Source: Gemmobacter caeni (GTDB lineage Bacteria > Pseudomonadota > Alphaproteobacteria > Rhodobacterales > Rhodobacteraceae). From it: a stretch of DNA of 64,000 nt. The stretch is from assembly GCF_003054195.1 (NCBI RefSeq), contig NZ_QBKP01000011.1, positions 62,001-126,000 of the forward strand. The letters run 5' to 3'. The stretch's first letter is position 1. Each line of letters starts with the position of its first letter. Made by a program: the position numbers and the translations under genes. Below the pieces are notes generated by a model. That model was given only the letters and a program-made list of their open reading frames with translations, did not search any database and was not told the DNA's origin. Below, in pieces: positions 1 through 9,072 of this stretch.

Positions 1-2
1 TG

Positions 3-2858
3 GCGGTTGCGGCAAAGGCAAAGATCCTGCTGATCGCCCGGCGTGACCTGCCGCCGCGTGACGACTGGACAGCGCATCTGGCCCGGCACGGTGCTGTCGA
101 TCCGCTGTCGCGGCGCATCCTCGCGGTGCAGCGGCTGGAAAGCCTTGGCGCCGAGGTGCGGGTCGCCCGCGCCGATGTCTGCAACACCGAGGAGATGCGC
201 GCGGCGATCACGGAGGCGGAGGCCGAATTCGGCCGCATCCGCGCGGTGATCCATGCGGCGGGTGTGGTGGACGACGGCCCGCTGCTGACCAAGAGTCCGG
301 CGGCGGTGGAGGAGGTCTTTGCGCCGAAGCTGCACGGCACGCAGGTGCTGGATACGCTGTTCCCCGATGGGACGCTGGATCTGCTGGTGCTGTTTTCCTC
401 GACCTCCACCATCACCGGCCCGGCGGGGCAGGTGGATTATGTGGCGGCGAACGAATACCTGAACGCCTTTGCGCAGGCACGGGCTGGGGGCAAGACGCGG
501 GTTCTGGCGCTGAACTGGGGTATCTGGTCCGATGTCGGCATGGCGGCAGAGGCGTTGGCAGACCGCACCGGCAACCGCCCACCCGCGCCGAAACTGCCGG
601 TCAGCGGGCGCCCCCTGCTGGCCGAGAGCACCTTTGACCGCGAGGGCGCGCGGCTTTACGAGACCGATCTGAATACCGGAAGCTGGCTGCTGGATGGCCA
701 CCGCACGACGGCCGGTCAGGCCCTGGTGCCCGGTACCGGCTATCTGGAAATCGCGGCCGAGGCGGCGGCGGAAGAAGGCTGGGCGGCCTTTGAACTGCGC
801 GATCTGATGTTCTTCCGCGCGCTTGAAGTGGCGGATGACGCGCAGCGCGCGATGCGGTTGCGACTGTCCGCCACGGACGAGGGCTTTGCGTTCGAGGTCC
901 GTTCTGCGCAGGACTGGCGCGGGCGGCAGGGGTTTGCACTGAACGCGCAGGGGCGGCTGATGCCGCTGCGGGGAACGGCGGCCACGGTCGATCTGGCGGC
1001 GATTGCCGCGCGGATGGGACCGGCAGCCGAGGATGCGAGGGGCATCCGCTCGCCACAGGAGGACCACCTTGCCTTCGGTCCGCGCTGGCGCGTGCTGCAC
1101 CGCATGGCGCTGGGGCAGGGCGAGGGGCTGGCGGTGCTGACCCTGCCGCTGGCAGCGCAGGTCGATCTGACACAGGGCTGGCTGATGCATCCGGCGCTGA
1201 TGGATCTGGCGACCGGCTGGGCCATGGGCCTGATCGAGGGCTACCGCCCCGACCACCTCTGGGTGCCGGTCTCCTATGGCCGGGTGCGGGTCTGGGGGCC
1301 GATCCCGGCGCGGGTCCACAGCTGGGTGCGCAATGCTGCCGCCAACCGGGGCGAGGGACCGGTGGCGGTATTCGACGTCACGCTGGCGGACGACACCGGC
1401 CGCGTGCTGGCCGAGATCGAGGGCTTCACCATCCGGCGGCTGGAAACCGGCTTTGCCGCACCGCCACTGGCCGAACGCGATCTGACCTTCGACACCGATC
1501 CCGCAGGCGCCCGCCCGGCCTCGCCGCAAGAGGAGCGGCTGCTGCACAACCTGTCGCAGGGCATCCGCGCCGAAGAGGGCGCCGATGCCTTCCTGCGTGC
1601 CGTGGCAACCGGGCAGTCGCAGGTCATCGTCTCGTCGCTGGACCTGCCCGCGCTGGTGCGGCAGGCTGACCGGGCCGAGGCCGCCGCACGACCGGAGGGG
1701 CAGAGCTTCGCCCGCCCGGATCTGGACAGCGACTATATCGAGCCACGCAATGACATCGAACGCACGCTTGTCGGCTTCTGGCAGGATCTGCTGGGCGTCG
1801 GGCAGGTGGGGGTCGAGGATGATTTCTTCGCGCTGGGCGGGCACAGCCTCATTGCGGTGCGCCTGTTTGCCATGGTGAAAAAGGCGTTCCGGGTGGATTT
1901 CCCGATCTCTGTGCTGTTCGAGGCGCCGACCATCGCCGCCTGTGCCCGTCTGATCGAGGAACGCATCGGTCCGCAGGACAGCGTGGCCGAAAAGGCGCCG
2001 CAGCCGACCCGTCGCTTCACGCATCTGGTTGCCATGCACGAAGGTGCGGGCGGGCCGAAGCAGCCGTTTTTCCTTGTCGCGGGTATGTTCGGCAATGTGC
2101 TGAACCTGCGGCATCTGGCGCAGCTTCTGGGCGGGGACCGGCCGTTCTATGGCCTTCAGGCGCGCGGGCTGTTCGGCGAGGACGAGCCGCACCGCACCTT
2201 GCCTGAGGCCGCCCGTGACTACATCGCCGAACTTCGGCAGGTGCAGCCTCAGGGGCCTTACCTTCTGGGCGGGTTCTCGGGTGGCGGCCTGACCGCATGG
2301 GAAATGGCGCGGCAACTGGAGGCGGAGGGTGAGGCGGTTTCGCTTCTGGTTCTGCTCGATACGCCGCTGCCGTTGCGCCCGCCGCTGTCCGGTCGCGACA
2401 AGGCGCTGATCAAGCTGGCAGAGCTGAAGATGCGGGGGCCGGGTTATCTGCTGGACTGGGCGAAAGCGCGCTGGGCCTGGGAGGTGCAGAAGCGTCGCCC
2501 CAAAGCAGTGACGGAAACTTCAAATCAGTTCCACAACGCGGAAATCGAAGCCGCCTTCCGGGCCGCCCTGCCGCAATATGCACTGCCGCTTCGCAAAGGG
2601 CCGACCGCCCTGTTCCGTCCGCCGCTGGACCGCAAGTGGAAGGTGTCTAACGGTCAGTGGGTCAGCGCCGCGAAGGAATATGTGTTCGCAGACAATGACC
2701 TGACCCGTTTCGCCCCGGCGCTGGTGGTGCAGGAGGTTCCGGGCGATCACGACAGCATGGTGCTGGAGCCGAATGTCCGCGTTCTGGCGGCGCGTCTGCG
2801 CGAGGCGATTGCGGCGGCCGAAGCCCCGGCCGCGCATCTGCGCGAGGCGGCGGAGTGA
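3..2858 (+). CDS. Type I polyketide synthase, C-terminal part (KR-DH-ACP-TE), 5' partial
   Basis: The frame is open from the window edge, so the N-terminus (KS, AT and the start of KR) lies outside. A ketoreductase comes first: the Rossmann strand KILLIARRD, VIHAAGVVDD, the Ser pair in LVLFSSTSTI, and the catalytic Tyr in VDYVAANEYL at 438. Next is a dehydratase-like hot-dog domain, with GHRTTAGQALVPGTGYLE near 700 and HPALMDLA near 1190. A carrier domain follows, with GGHSL and the phosphopantetheine Ser at 1845. Last is a type I thioesterase, with GGFSGGG (Ser at 2277) and VPGDHDSM as the His. The expected job is reduction, dehydration and release of a polyketide intermediate. Placing KR before DH is not the usual modular order and recalls PfaA-type synthases. 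The next gene starts 4 bases downstream, so they are co-transcribed. The product is unknown. Confidence 0.9.
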   Translation, partial: AVAAKAKILLIARRDLPPRDDWTAHLARHGAVDPLSRRILAVQRLESLGAEVRVARADVCNTEEMRAAITEAEAEFGRIRAVIHAAGVVDDGPLLTKSPAAVEEVFAPKLHGTQVLDTLFPDGTLDLLVLFSSTSTITGPAGQVDYVAANEYLNAFAQARAGGKTRVLALNWGIWSDVGMAAEALADRTGNRPPAPKLPVSGRPLLAESTFDREGARLYETDLNTGSWLLDGHRTTAGQALVPGTGYLEIAAEAAAEEGWAAFELRDLMFFRALEVADDAQRAMRLRLSATDEGFAFEVRSAQDWRGRQGFALNAQGRLMPLRGTAATVDLAAIAARMGPAAEDARGIRSPQEDHLAFGPRWRVLHRMALGQGEGLAVLTLPLAAQVDLTQGWLMHPALMDLATGWAMGLIEGYRPDHLWVPVSYGRVRVWGPIPARVHSWVRNAAANRGEGPVAVFDVTLADDTGRVLAEIEGFTIRRLETGFAAPPLAERDLTFDTDPAGARPASPQEERLLHNLSQGIRAEEGADAFLRAVATGQSQVIVSSLDLPALVRQADRAEAAARPEGQSFARPDLDSDYIEPRNDIERTLVGFWQDLLGVGQVGVEDDFFALGGHSLIAVRLFAMVKKAFRVDFPISVLFEAPTIAACARLIEERIGPQDSVAEKAPQPTRRFTHLVAMHEGAGGPKQPFFLVAGMFGNVLNLRHLAQLLGGDRPFYGLQARGLFGEDEPHRTLPEAARDYIAELRQVQPQGPYLLGGFSGGGLTAWEMARQLEAEGEAVSLLVLLDTPLPLRPPLSGRDKALIKLAELKMRGPGYLLDWAKARWAWEVQKRRPKAVTETSNQFHNAEIEAAFRAALPQYALPLRKGPTALFRPPLDRKWKVSNGQWVSAAKEYVFADNDLTRFAPALVVQEVPGDHDSMVLEPNVRVLAARLREAIAAAEAPAAHLREAAE

Positions 2859-2862
2859 CGCG

Positions 2863-3828
2863 ATGCCCCGGCTGCTGACGGTCATTCTCAACTGGCGGAC
2901 GCCTGACATGACGCTGCGTGCCTGCGAGGCGGCGCTGCGCGAAATGGCCGGGCTTGAGGGCGCCATCACCATCGTTGACAATGCGTCGGGCGATGGCTCG
3001 TTCGAGGCGATGCAGGCAGGCGTCACCGCGCGCGGCTGGGACCGTGGCGCGGTGCCTGTGCAGGTGCTGCAATCCGGACGCAACGGCGGCTTCGGCGCGG
3101 GCAACAACTTTGGCATTCGTGCGGGCCTGCCGGGCGATGTGCGGCCCGATTACGTCTATATCCTGAACTCGGATGCTTTCCCCGATCCCGGTGCCATCCG
3201 TGCGCTGCTGGATCATCTTGAGACCCATCCCGCCACCGGCTTCGCGGGCAGCTATATCCATGGGGATGATGGCGCGCCGCATCGCACAGCCTTCCGCTTT
3301 CCGACCCTCTGGTCGGAACTTGAAGGCGCCGCGCGCTTCGGCCCGATCTCGCGCCTGTTGCGACGCCATATCGTTGCACAGCCGATCCCGCAGGCGACCA
3401 CGCGGGTCGACTGGCTGGCAGGCGCCAGCCTGATGATGCGGCGGGAGGTGCTGGACCGGATCGGGCTGTTCGATGAAACTTTCTTCCTTTACTTTGAGGA
3501 AACCGACCTGTGCCTGCGCGCGGCCCGTGCGGGGTGGCCCACCGATTATGTGCGCGGCTCCGAGGTCACGCATATCGGCTCGGTTTCGACGGGCATGAAG
3601 ACCTGGAGCCGCATTCCGCAATTCTGGCTGGACAGCCGGCGCCATTATTTCACCAAGAACCATGGGCATATCTATGCCGCTGTCGCGACGCTTGCCCATG
3701 TGGCGGGCGGGGTCTTGTGGCGCCTGCGCCTGCTGGTGCAACGCAAGGACCGGGGCGATCCGCCGCATTTCCTGCGCGATCTGATCGTGCATTCCTTGCG
3801 GCGGGTCGGGCAGCGCGATCCGGGGTAA
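2863..3828 (+). CDS. Glycosyltransferase family 2
   Basis: This 321-residue GT-A enzyme is of the rhamnosyltransferase-like kind. Visible motifs are the N-terminal LLTVILNWRT, TIVDNASGDGS (nucleotide-binding Asp), GRNGGFGAGNNFGIR, ILNSDAFPDPGAI (a DxD-equivalent NSD), WLAGASLMMRREV, and FLYFEETDLCLRA, whose ED pair matches the catalytic base region. No transmembrane segment is obvious, so it is probably cytosolic or membrane-associated. The start was chosen at the ATG 4 bases after the PKS stop; an upstream in-frame ATG would overlap the PKS. The position between two synthetase genes suggests it glycosylates the cluster product, but a polysaccharide role cannot be excluded. The sugar donor cannot be read from the sequence. 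Confidence 0.85.
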   Translation: MPRLLTVILNWRTPDMTLRACEAALREMAGLEGAITIVDNASGDGSFEAMQAGVTARGWDRGAVPVQVLQSGRNGGFGAGNNFGIRAGLPGDVRPDYVYILNSDAFPDPGAIRALLDHLETHPATGFAGSYIHGDDGAPHRTAFRFPTLWSELEGAARFGPISRLLRRHIVAQPIPQATTRVDWLAGASLMMRREVLDRIGLFDETFFLYFEETDLCLRAARAGWPTDYVRGSEVTHIGSVSTGMKTWSRIPQFWLDSRRHYFTKNHGHIYAAVATLAHVAGGVLWRLRLLVQRKDRGDPPHFLRDLIVHSLRRVGQRDPG

Positions 3829-3901
3829 ACCCGGAGGAAGAATGGTGTGCGCCCCTTGCAACAGGGGCATCGCCGCCCGCAAGGGGCGGAAGGAGTGTAT
3901 G

Positions 3902-6900
3902 ATGAACCCGGTGTCCTGTTACCTGATCGGCAATGAAAGCCTGACGCGCGAATGCGGTGCGATGTGGCTGGCGCGTGGCCATGCCATTGCGGCGCTGATC
4001 ACCCGCAATGCGGATGTCGCCGCCTGGGGCGTGGGGCAGGGGCTGACGGTCATCGCGCAGGAACCGGGGTGGGAGACGGGGCTGCCTGGCGCGGTGGACT
4101 GGCTCTTGTCGGTGGCCAACCTCTCGCTGGTGCCCGAGACCGCCTTGCAATGCGCGGCGAAGGGCGGCGTGAACTTCCACGACGGGCCGCTGCCGCGTCA
4201 TGCCGGTCTGAACGCGCCGGTCTGGGCCATTCTGGGCGGCGAGTCGGAACATGGCATCACCTGGCATCGCATCACCGATGGCGTGGACGAAGGCGCTATT
4301 CTGGTGCAGCGCCGCTTTCCCATTGCCGCGACCGATACTGCGCTGACGCTGAACACCCGCTGTTTCGAGGCAGCTTTGGACAGCTTCGCCGAGGTGATGG
4401 CGGCGCTGGAGGCCGATGCGCCGGGCGTGGCACAGGATTTCACACAGCGCAGCCTGCATCTGCGGACGGATCGTCCAGCTGCGGCAGGACGGATCGATTT
4501 CACCCAAAGCGCGGATCAGGTGGCCGGGCTGGTGCGGGCGCTGGATCATGGCAGCTATTGGAATCCGCTGACCACGGCAAAGCTGTGGGACGGGCGGCGT
4601 TATGTCGTGGCAGGCGGGGCTGAGGTGGTGCCCGGTGTCGGTGTGCCGGGGCAGGTGCTGGCGGCGCGCGAGGATGCCGTGACGGTGGCCTGCGGCACAG
4701 GCGCAGTGCGGCTGTCGCGGCTGACCTGCCAGAAGGGCTTCCCGGTTTCAGGTCTCAGCCTGCCGAACGCGCTGACATCGGCCAGCCCGGCGGAGGCAGA
4801 GGCCCTGACCCGCGCGCTGGCCGGGGTGGTGCCGAAGGAACTGGCGCATCGCAGGGCGCTGCTGACGCTCGACCCCGCCGAGGTGCCGGGGGCCACCGCC
4901 GCGACGGCACCGGAAGTCTGGAAATCGGTTCCGCTGTCCCTGCCGTCACTGGCACTGGGCGCCCTTGGAGCGGTGCGGCTGTCGGGCAAGCCGGTGGCCG
5001 ATCTGGCCTGTGGCGCGGCCCATGCGACGGAGGGCATCCTGTCGGACTGGGTGCCGCTGCGGGTGGCGGCCGAGGGCCCGCTGCCCGAGGCGCTGGACCG
5101 GGTGGAGGCAGCCTTGCAGGCGGCCGGGCTGCATCCGGCCTTCGCGCTGGACTTGCTGGCGCGTGAGCGGCGGCTGTTCGGGCTGGCCCCGCCCGCCTTT
5201 GGCATTGGCCTTGCGCCGGTACCGGGCACGGTGGTCACGCTTTCCCCTGACGCGCTGCATTATGACGCGAGCCGCCTGAGCGTGAAACAGGCGGAGGCGC
5301 TGGCTGCACGCCTGTCAACCTTTGCCGCTGCCGCGCAGGGCGAGGCGCGGGTGGAAAGTCTGCCGGTTCTGACTGACGCGGAGCGCGAGGCGGCGCTGGT
5401 CGCCCCGAACCGCACGGCGACATCCTATGACGCCACGCAATGCGTGCATCAGGCGTTCGAGGCGCAGGTGGTGCGCAGCCCCGAGGCGGTGGCCGTGGTT
5501 TTCGAGGGCGAAAGCCTGACCTATGCGCAACTGAACGCCCGGGCCAATCGTGCCGCGCATGTGCTGGCGGGTATGGGAGTTCTCCCCGGCACGCTGGTCG
5601 GCCTGCATTGCCGCCGCTCGCTCGATCTGCTGGTGGGCGCGCTGGCCATCCTCAAGGCGGGGGGCGCCTATGTGCCGATGGACCCTGCCTATCCGGCCGA
5701 GCGCACGGCCCTGTTCATCGAAGACAGCGTCTGCCCGGTGATCGTGACGCAAGGCGCACTGTCCGCGGCCTTGCCCGCTGGTCCGGCGCAGCTGTGCCTT
5801 GATACCGATGCCCGGCTGGCCACGGCGCCCGAGGCCAATCCGCACAGCGGCGTCACCTCCGCCGATCTGGCCTATATGATCTATACCTCCGGTTCCACCG
5901 GACGCCCCAAGGGGGTGATGGTTGAACATCGCAATGTGGCGAATTTCTTTGCCGGGATGGATGACCGCATCGACCACACGACAGGGGCGGTCTGGCTGGC
6001 CGTCACCTCGTTGTCCTTCGACATCTCGGTGCTGGAACTGTTCTGGACGCTGGCGCGCGGGTTCAAGCTGGTGCTGACCAGCGACGATAACCGGGCACTG
6101 GTATCGAACGGGCGCATCGGCTCGGCGAAGGGGATGGAGTTTTCGCTTTATTACTGGGGCAATGATGACGGCGCCGGGCCGAAGAAATACGAATTGCTGC
6201 TGGAGGGCGCGAAATTCGCCGACAGCCACGGCTTCTGCGCCGTCTGGACGCCAGAGCGGCATTTTCACGCCTTCGGCGGTCCCTATCCGAACCCTGCGGT
6301 CACGGGCGCGGCGGTCGCGGCGGTCACGAAGAACATCGGTGTGCGGTCGGGTTCGGTCGTTTTGCCCTTGCATCACCCCGCACGGGTGGCCGAAGATTGG
6401 GCCGTGATCGACAATCTGACAAACGGGCGGGCCGCTTTGGCCGTCGCCTCGGGCTGGCAGCCGGACGATTTTGTCCTGCGCCCCGAAAACACTCCGCCGA
6501 ATAACCGCGCCGCGATGTTCGAGGGGATTGAGCAGGTCCGCCGCCTGTGGCGGGGCGAGACTGTGGATTTCCCGACGAAAACCGGAACCTTTGGTGTGGT
6601 GACACAACCGCGCCCGGTGTCGAAGGAACTGCCGGTCTGGATCACCACCGCCGGTAACCCCGCGACCTGGCGCGAGGCAGGCGAGATCGGTGCCAATGTG
6701 CTGACGCACCTGTTGGGCCAGAGTATCGAGGAAGTCGCCGACAAGATCCGCATCTATCACGACGCGCTGCGCAAGGCGGGCCATGATCCGGCGGATTTTA
6801 AGGTGACGCTGATGCTGCACACCTATGTTTGCCGCGACCGCGATCAGGCGCGGCGGGTGGCGGAAAAGCCGATGAAGGATTACCTCGCCTCGGCCGTGGG

Positions 6901-8416
6901 CCTTGTTAAGCAATATGCCTGGGCCTTCCCGGCCTTCAAGAAGCCGCAGGGCATCGAAAATCCGCAGGACATCGACCTGCGCAGCCTGTCGGACGAGGAG
7001 AACGAGGCGATCCTCGATTTTGCCTTCCACCGCTATTTCGAGGATTCGGGCCTGTTCGGCACGGTCGAGGATGCGCTGGACCGGGTCGAAAGCCTGAAAC
7101 GCATCGGCGTGACCGAGGTGGCCTGTCTGATCGACTATGGCATCGCGCCCGAGGCGGTGATGGAGGGGCTCTATCCGCTGGCCGAGGTGCTGCGCCGCGC
7201 CAATGCGGGCGGGGAACCTGCGGCAGACGATTTCTCGATTGCCGCGCAGATCCTGCGCCACAAGGTGACGCATCTGCAATGCACGCCCTCAATGGCGCGG
7301 ATGATCCTGATGAATGCCGAGGCTGGTATGGCGCTGGGGCAGGTGAAAACCCTGATGCTGGGCGGCGAGGCGCTGCCGGGCGCTTTCGTCCGCGATCTGC
7401 GCAAGGTGACCGGGGCGCGTATCCTCAACATGTATGGGCCGACCGAAACGACGATCTGGTCCACGGTCGAGGAAGCGGGCGATGGCGAAGGCGTGGTGAA
7501 CATCGGCACCCCCATTGCCAATACACAGGTCTATGTGCTGGACGACCGGCAGCAGCCGGTGCCACCCGGCGTGGCGGGCGAGCTGTGGATTGGCGGCGAT
7601 GGCGTGACGCGCGGCTACTGGCAGCGCGAAGATCTGACGGCGGAACGTTTCCTGCCCGATCCGTTCACACCGGGTGGCCGGATGTATCGCACCGGCGATC
7701 TGGTGCGGCTGCGGAGGGATGGCAAGCTCGACTATCTCGGTCGGGCCGATTTCCAGGTCAAGCTGCGCGGCTACCGGATCGAACTGGGCGAGATCGAAAG
7801 CCGGCTGGAGGCGCTTCCGGGCGTCACGCAGGCGGTGGTTCTGGCACGCGAGGATCAGCCGGGCGATTTGCGGCTGGTGGCCTATTACACTGGCACGGCA
7901 CAGGAAACTGCGCTGCGGACGGCGCTGGCTGACAGCCTGCCCGAACATATGGTGCCCGCGCATTTCCTGCTGCTGGAGGTCTTTCCGCTGACCCCCAACC
8001 TCAAGGTGGACCGCAAGGCGCTGCCCGCGCCGCAGGTTCAGGTGGCGGCGGTGGTGCACGAGGCGCCGCAGTCTGGCCTTCAGACACAGATTGCGGAGGT
8101 CTGGCAGCGCGTGCTGGGTGTGCCCAAGGTCGGCGCGAAGGACAATTTCTTTGCACTTGGCGGGCATTCGCTGCTGGCGGTGCAGGCCCACCGGGAACTG
8201 CGCGACGGTCTGGGGCTGTCGAAGCTGTCGATCACCGACATCTTCCGCTTCCCCGTTCTGTCCGCACTGGCCGCGCATCTGGGGGATGCCGCGAAGCCCT
8301 TCGCTGCCCCTGCTGCGAATACAACCGCGCCGCCGCCGGTGACGGAAGACCGGGCGGCCACGCGGGCGGACATGATGGCGCGGCGGCGTGCGCTGCGGAC
8401 GGGGCGTGATGGCTGA
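3902..8416 (+). CDS. Non-ribosomal peptide synthetase: FMT - half C - A(monooxygenase insert) - T
   Basis: The product has 1504 residues if it starts at the ATG six bases after AGGAG (3891-3895). Residues 1-310 resemble methionyl-tRNA formyltransferase, N- and C-domains, with the catalytic triad kept (N91 and H93 in VNFHDGPLP, D129). Residues about 340-500 look like only the C-lobe of a condensation domain; no HHxxxDG is present. The adenylation domain has YTSGSTGRPKG (661), FDIS (706), YGPTE (1178), YRTGD (1262) and K1368. Between A4 and A5, residues about 740-1100 form a luciferase-like FMN monooxygenase (starts EFSLYYWGNDD). The carrier domain has GGHS with S1423. Pocket residues by eye are D707 I708 L711 Q1126 M1152 G1154 M1177 I1185 W1186, close to the glycine code. 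Similar A-domain inserts occur in MtaG/MelG and Atu3671-type synthetases. There is no thioesterase. Confidence 0.92.
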   Translation: MNPVSCYLIGNESLTRECGAMWLARGHAIAALITRNADVAAWGVGQGLTVIAQEPGWETGLPGAVDWLLSVANLSLVPETALQCAAKGGVNFHDGPLPRHAGLNAPVWAILGGESEHGITWHRITDGVDEGAILVQRRFPIAATDTALTLNTRCFEAALDSFAEVMAALEADAPGVAQDFTQRSLHLRTDRPAAAGRIDFTQSADQVAGLVRALDHGSYWNPLTTAKLWDGRRYVVAGGAEVVPGVGVPGQVLAAREDAVTVACGTGAVRLSRLTCQKGFPVSGLSLPNALTSASPAEAEALTRALAGVVPKELAHRRALLTLDPAEVPGATAATAPEVWKSVPLSLPSLALGALGAVRLSGKPVADLACGAAHATEGILSDWVPLRVAAEGPLPEALDRVEAALQAAGLHPAFALDLLARERRLFGLAPPAFGIGLAPVPGTVVTLSPDALHYDASRLSVKQAEALAARLSTFAAAAQGEARVESLPVLTDAEREAALVAPNRTATSYDATQCVHQAFEAQVVRSPEAVAVVFEGESLTYAQLNARANRAAHVLAGMGVLPGTLVGLHCRRSLDLLVGALAILKAGGAYVPMDPAYPAERTALFIEDSVCPVIVTQGALSAALPAGPAQLCLDTDARLATAPEANPHSGVTSADLAYMIYTSGSTGRPKGVMVEHRNVANFFAGMDDRIDHTTGAVWLAVTSLSFDISVLELFWTLARGFKLVLTSDDNRALVSNGRIGSAKGMEFSLYYWGNDDGAGPKKYELLLEGAKFADSHGFCAVWTPERHFHAFGGPYPNPAVTGAAVAAVTKNIGVRSGSVVLPLHHPARVAEDWAVIDNLTNGRAALAVASGWQPDDFVLRPENTPPNNRAAMFEGIEQVRRLWRGETVDFPTKTGTFGVVTQPRPVSKELPVWITTAGNPATWREAGEIGANVLTHLLGQSIEEVADKIRIYHDALRKAGHDPADFKVTLMLHTYVCRDRDQARRVAEKPMKDYLASAVGLVKQYAWAFPAFKKPQGIENPQDIDLRSLSDEENEAILDFAFHRYFEDSGLFGTVEDALDRVESLKRIGVTEVACLIDYGIAPEAVMEGLYPLAEVLRRANAGGEPAADDFSIAAQILRHKVTHLQCTPSMARMILMNAEAGMALGQVKTLMLGGEALPGAFVRDLRKVTGARILNMYGPTETTIWSTVEEAGDGEGVVNIGTPIANTQVYVLDDRQQPVPPGVAGELWIGGDGVTRGYWQREDLTAERFLPDPFTPGGRMYRTGDLVRLRRDGKLDYLGRADFQVKLRGYRIELGEIESRLEALPGVTQAVVLAREDQPGDLRLVAYYTGTAQETALRTALADSLPEHMVPAHFLLLEVFPLTPNLKVDRKALPAPQVQVAAVVHEAPQSGLQTQIAEVWQRVLGVPKVGAKDNFFALGGHSLLAVQAHRELRDGLGLSKLSITDIFRFPVLSALAAHLGDAAKPFAAPAANTTAPPPVTEDRAATRADMMARRRALRTGRDG

Positions 8417-9035
8417 TCTGAAGGCGTTGTCTGTTGCGGCACGGGATCTTCTGCCCGCAGCCGTCGGGGTTGGTGTCAGCGATCCGCAGGGTGATCACCC
8501 TCCCTTTCCGGGCGAAGAGGCGAGCGGCCTGCCCCAGCGGCTGGCCGAGTTCCGCGCCGGTCGAGTGGCGGTGCGCGAGGCGATGGCGATGATTGGCCTG
8601 CCGCCCCTGCCGGTGCCGATGGGTGAGGACCGCGCGCCGGTCTGGCCCAGGGGGCTGATCGGCTCGATCAGCCATTCGGCGCAGCTTTGCCTTGCCGCCG
8701 TCGCCGTGCCCTCGCCCCTTCGGGGGCTTGGTGTCGATCTGGAACCGGCGCTGCCGCTGGAGGACGATCTGCGCGCGGCGGTCCTGCGTCCCGAGGAAGA
8801 GCATTACGACCCGCACAGGGCCAAGCTGGTCTTTGCAGCCAAGGAAGCTGCCTACAAGGCGCAATATGGCCTCAGCCGCACGCTGTTCGATTTCCATGTC
8901 CTGTCGGTCGATCTGCAACCCGGCAGCTTCACGGCGACATTTCAGGAGGAAATCACCCCCTTCCGTGGCGGCCATATCCTGCATGGCAGATGGGCCGAGG
9001 TGGCGGGCCATTTCCTGTGCACGGTAACGCTCTGA
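8409..9035 (+). CDS. 4'-phosphopantetheinyl transferase (EntD/Sfp type)
   Basis: This enzyme of 208 residues transfers phosphopantetheine from CoA to carrier-domain serines, here most plausibly those of the PKS and NRPS just upstream. The signature elements are all visible: GSISHS, GLGVDLEPALPLE (Mg-binding Asp/Glu) and LVFAAKEAAYKAQYG, the (W/F)xxKExxxK block. The EntD-like N-terminal segment includes FRAGRVAVREAM. The ATG at 8409 overlaps the NRPS stop by 8 bases, which points to translational coupling and to dedication to this cluster. It is the last gene of the cluster; a GC-rich inverted repeat without a T tract (9043-9060) follows. Confidence 0.93.
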   Translation: MADLKALSVAARDLLPAAVGVGVSDPQGDHPPFPGEEASGLPQRLAEFRAGRVAVREAMAMIGLPPLPVPMGEDRAPVWPRGLIGSISHSAQLCLAAVAVPSPLRGLGVDLEPALPLEDDLRAAVLRPEEEHYDPHRAKLVFAAKEAAYKAQYGLSRTLFDFHVLSVDLQPGSFTATFQEEITPFRGGHILHGRWAEVAGHFLCTVTL

Positions 9036-9072
9036 TCTTTTCGCGGCGCTGCGGCGCCGCTATGACAGGATC

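Noticed and set aside
6120-7210. A separate luciferase-like monooxygenase gene, or an assembly chimera
   Set aside because: The frame runs without interruption from the adenylation domain into and out of the monooxygenase, and the insertion point between A4 and A5 matches known synthetases, so it is a true insert.
5315-7279. A minus-strand frame of 654 codons inside the synthetase gene
   Set aside because: It is antisense to the adenylation and monooxygenase domains, which have full motif sets.
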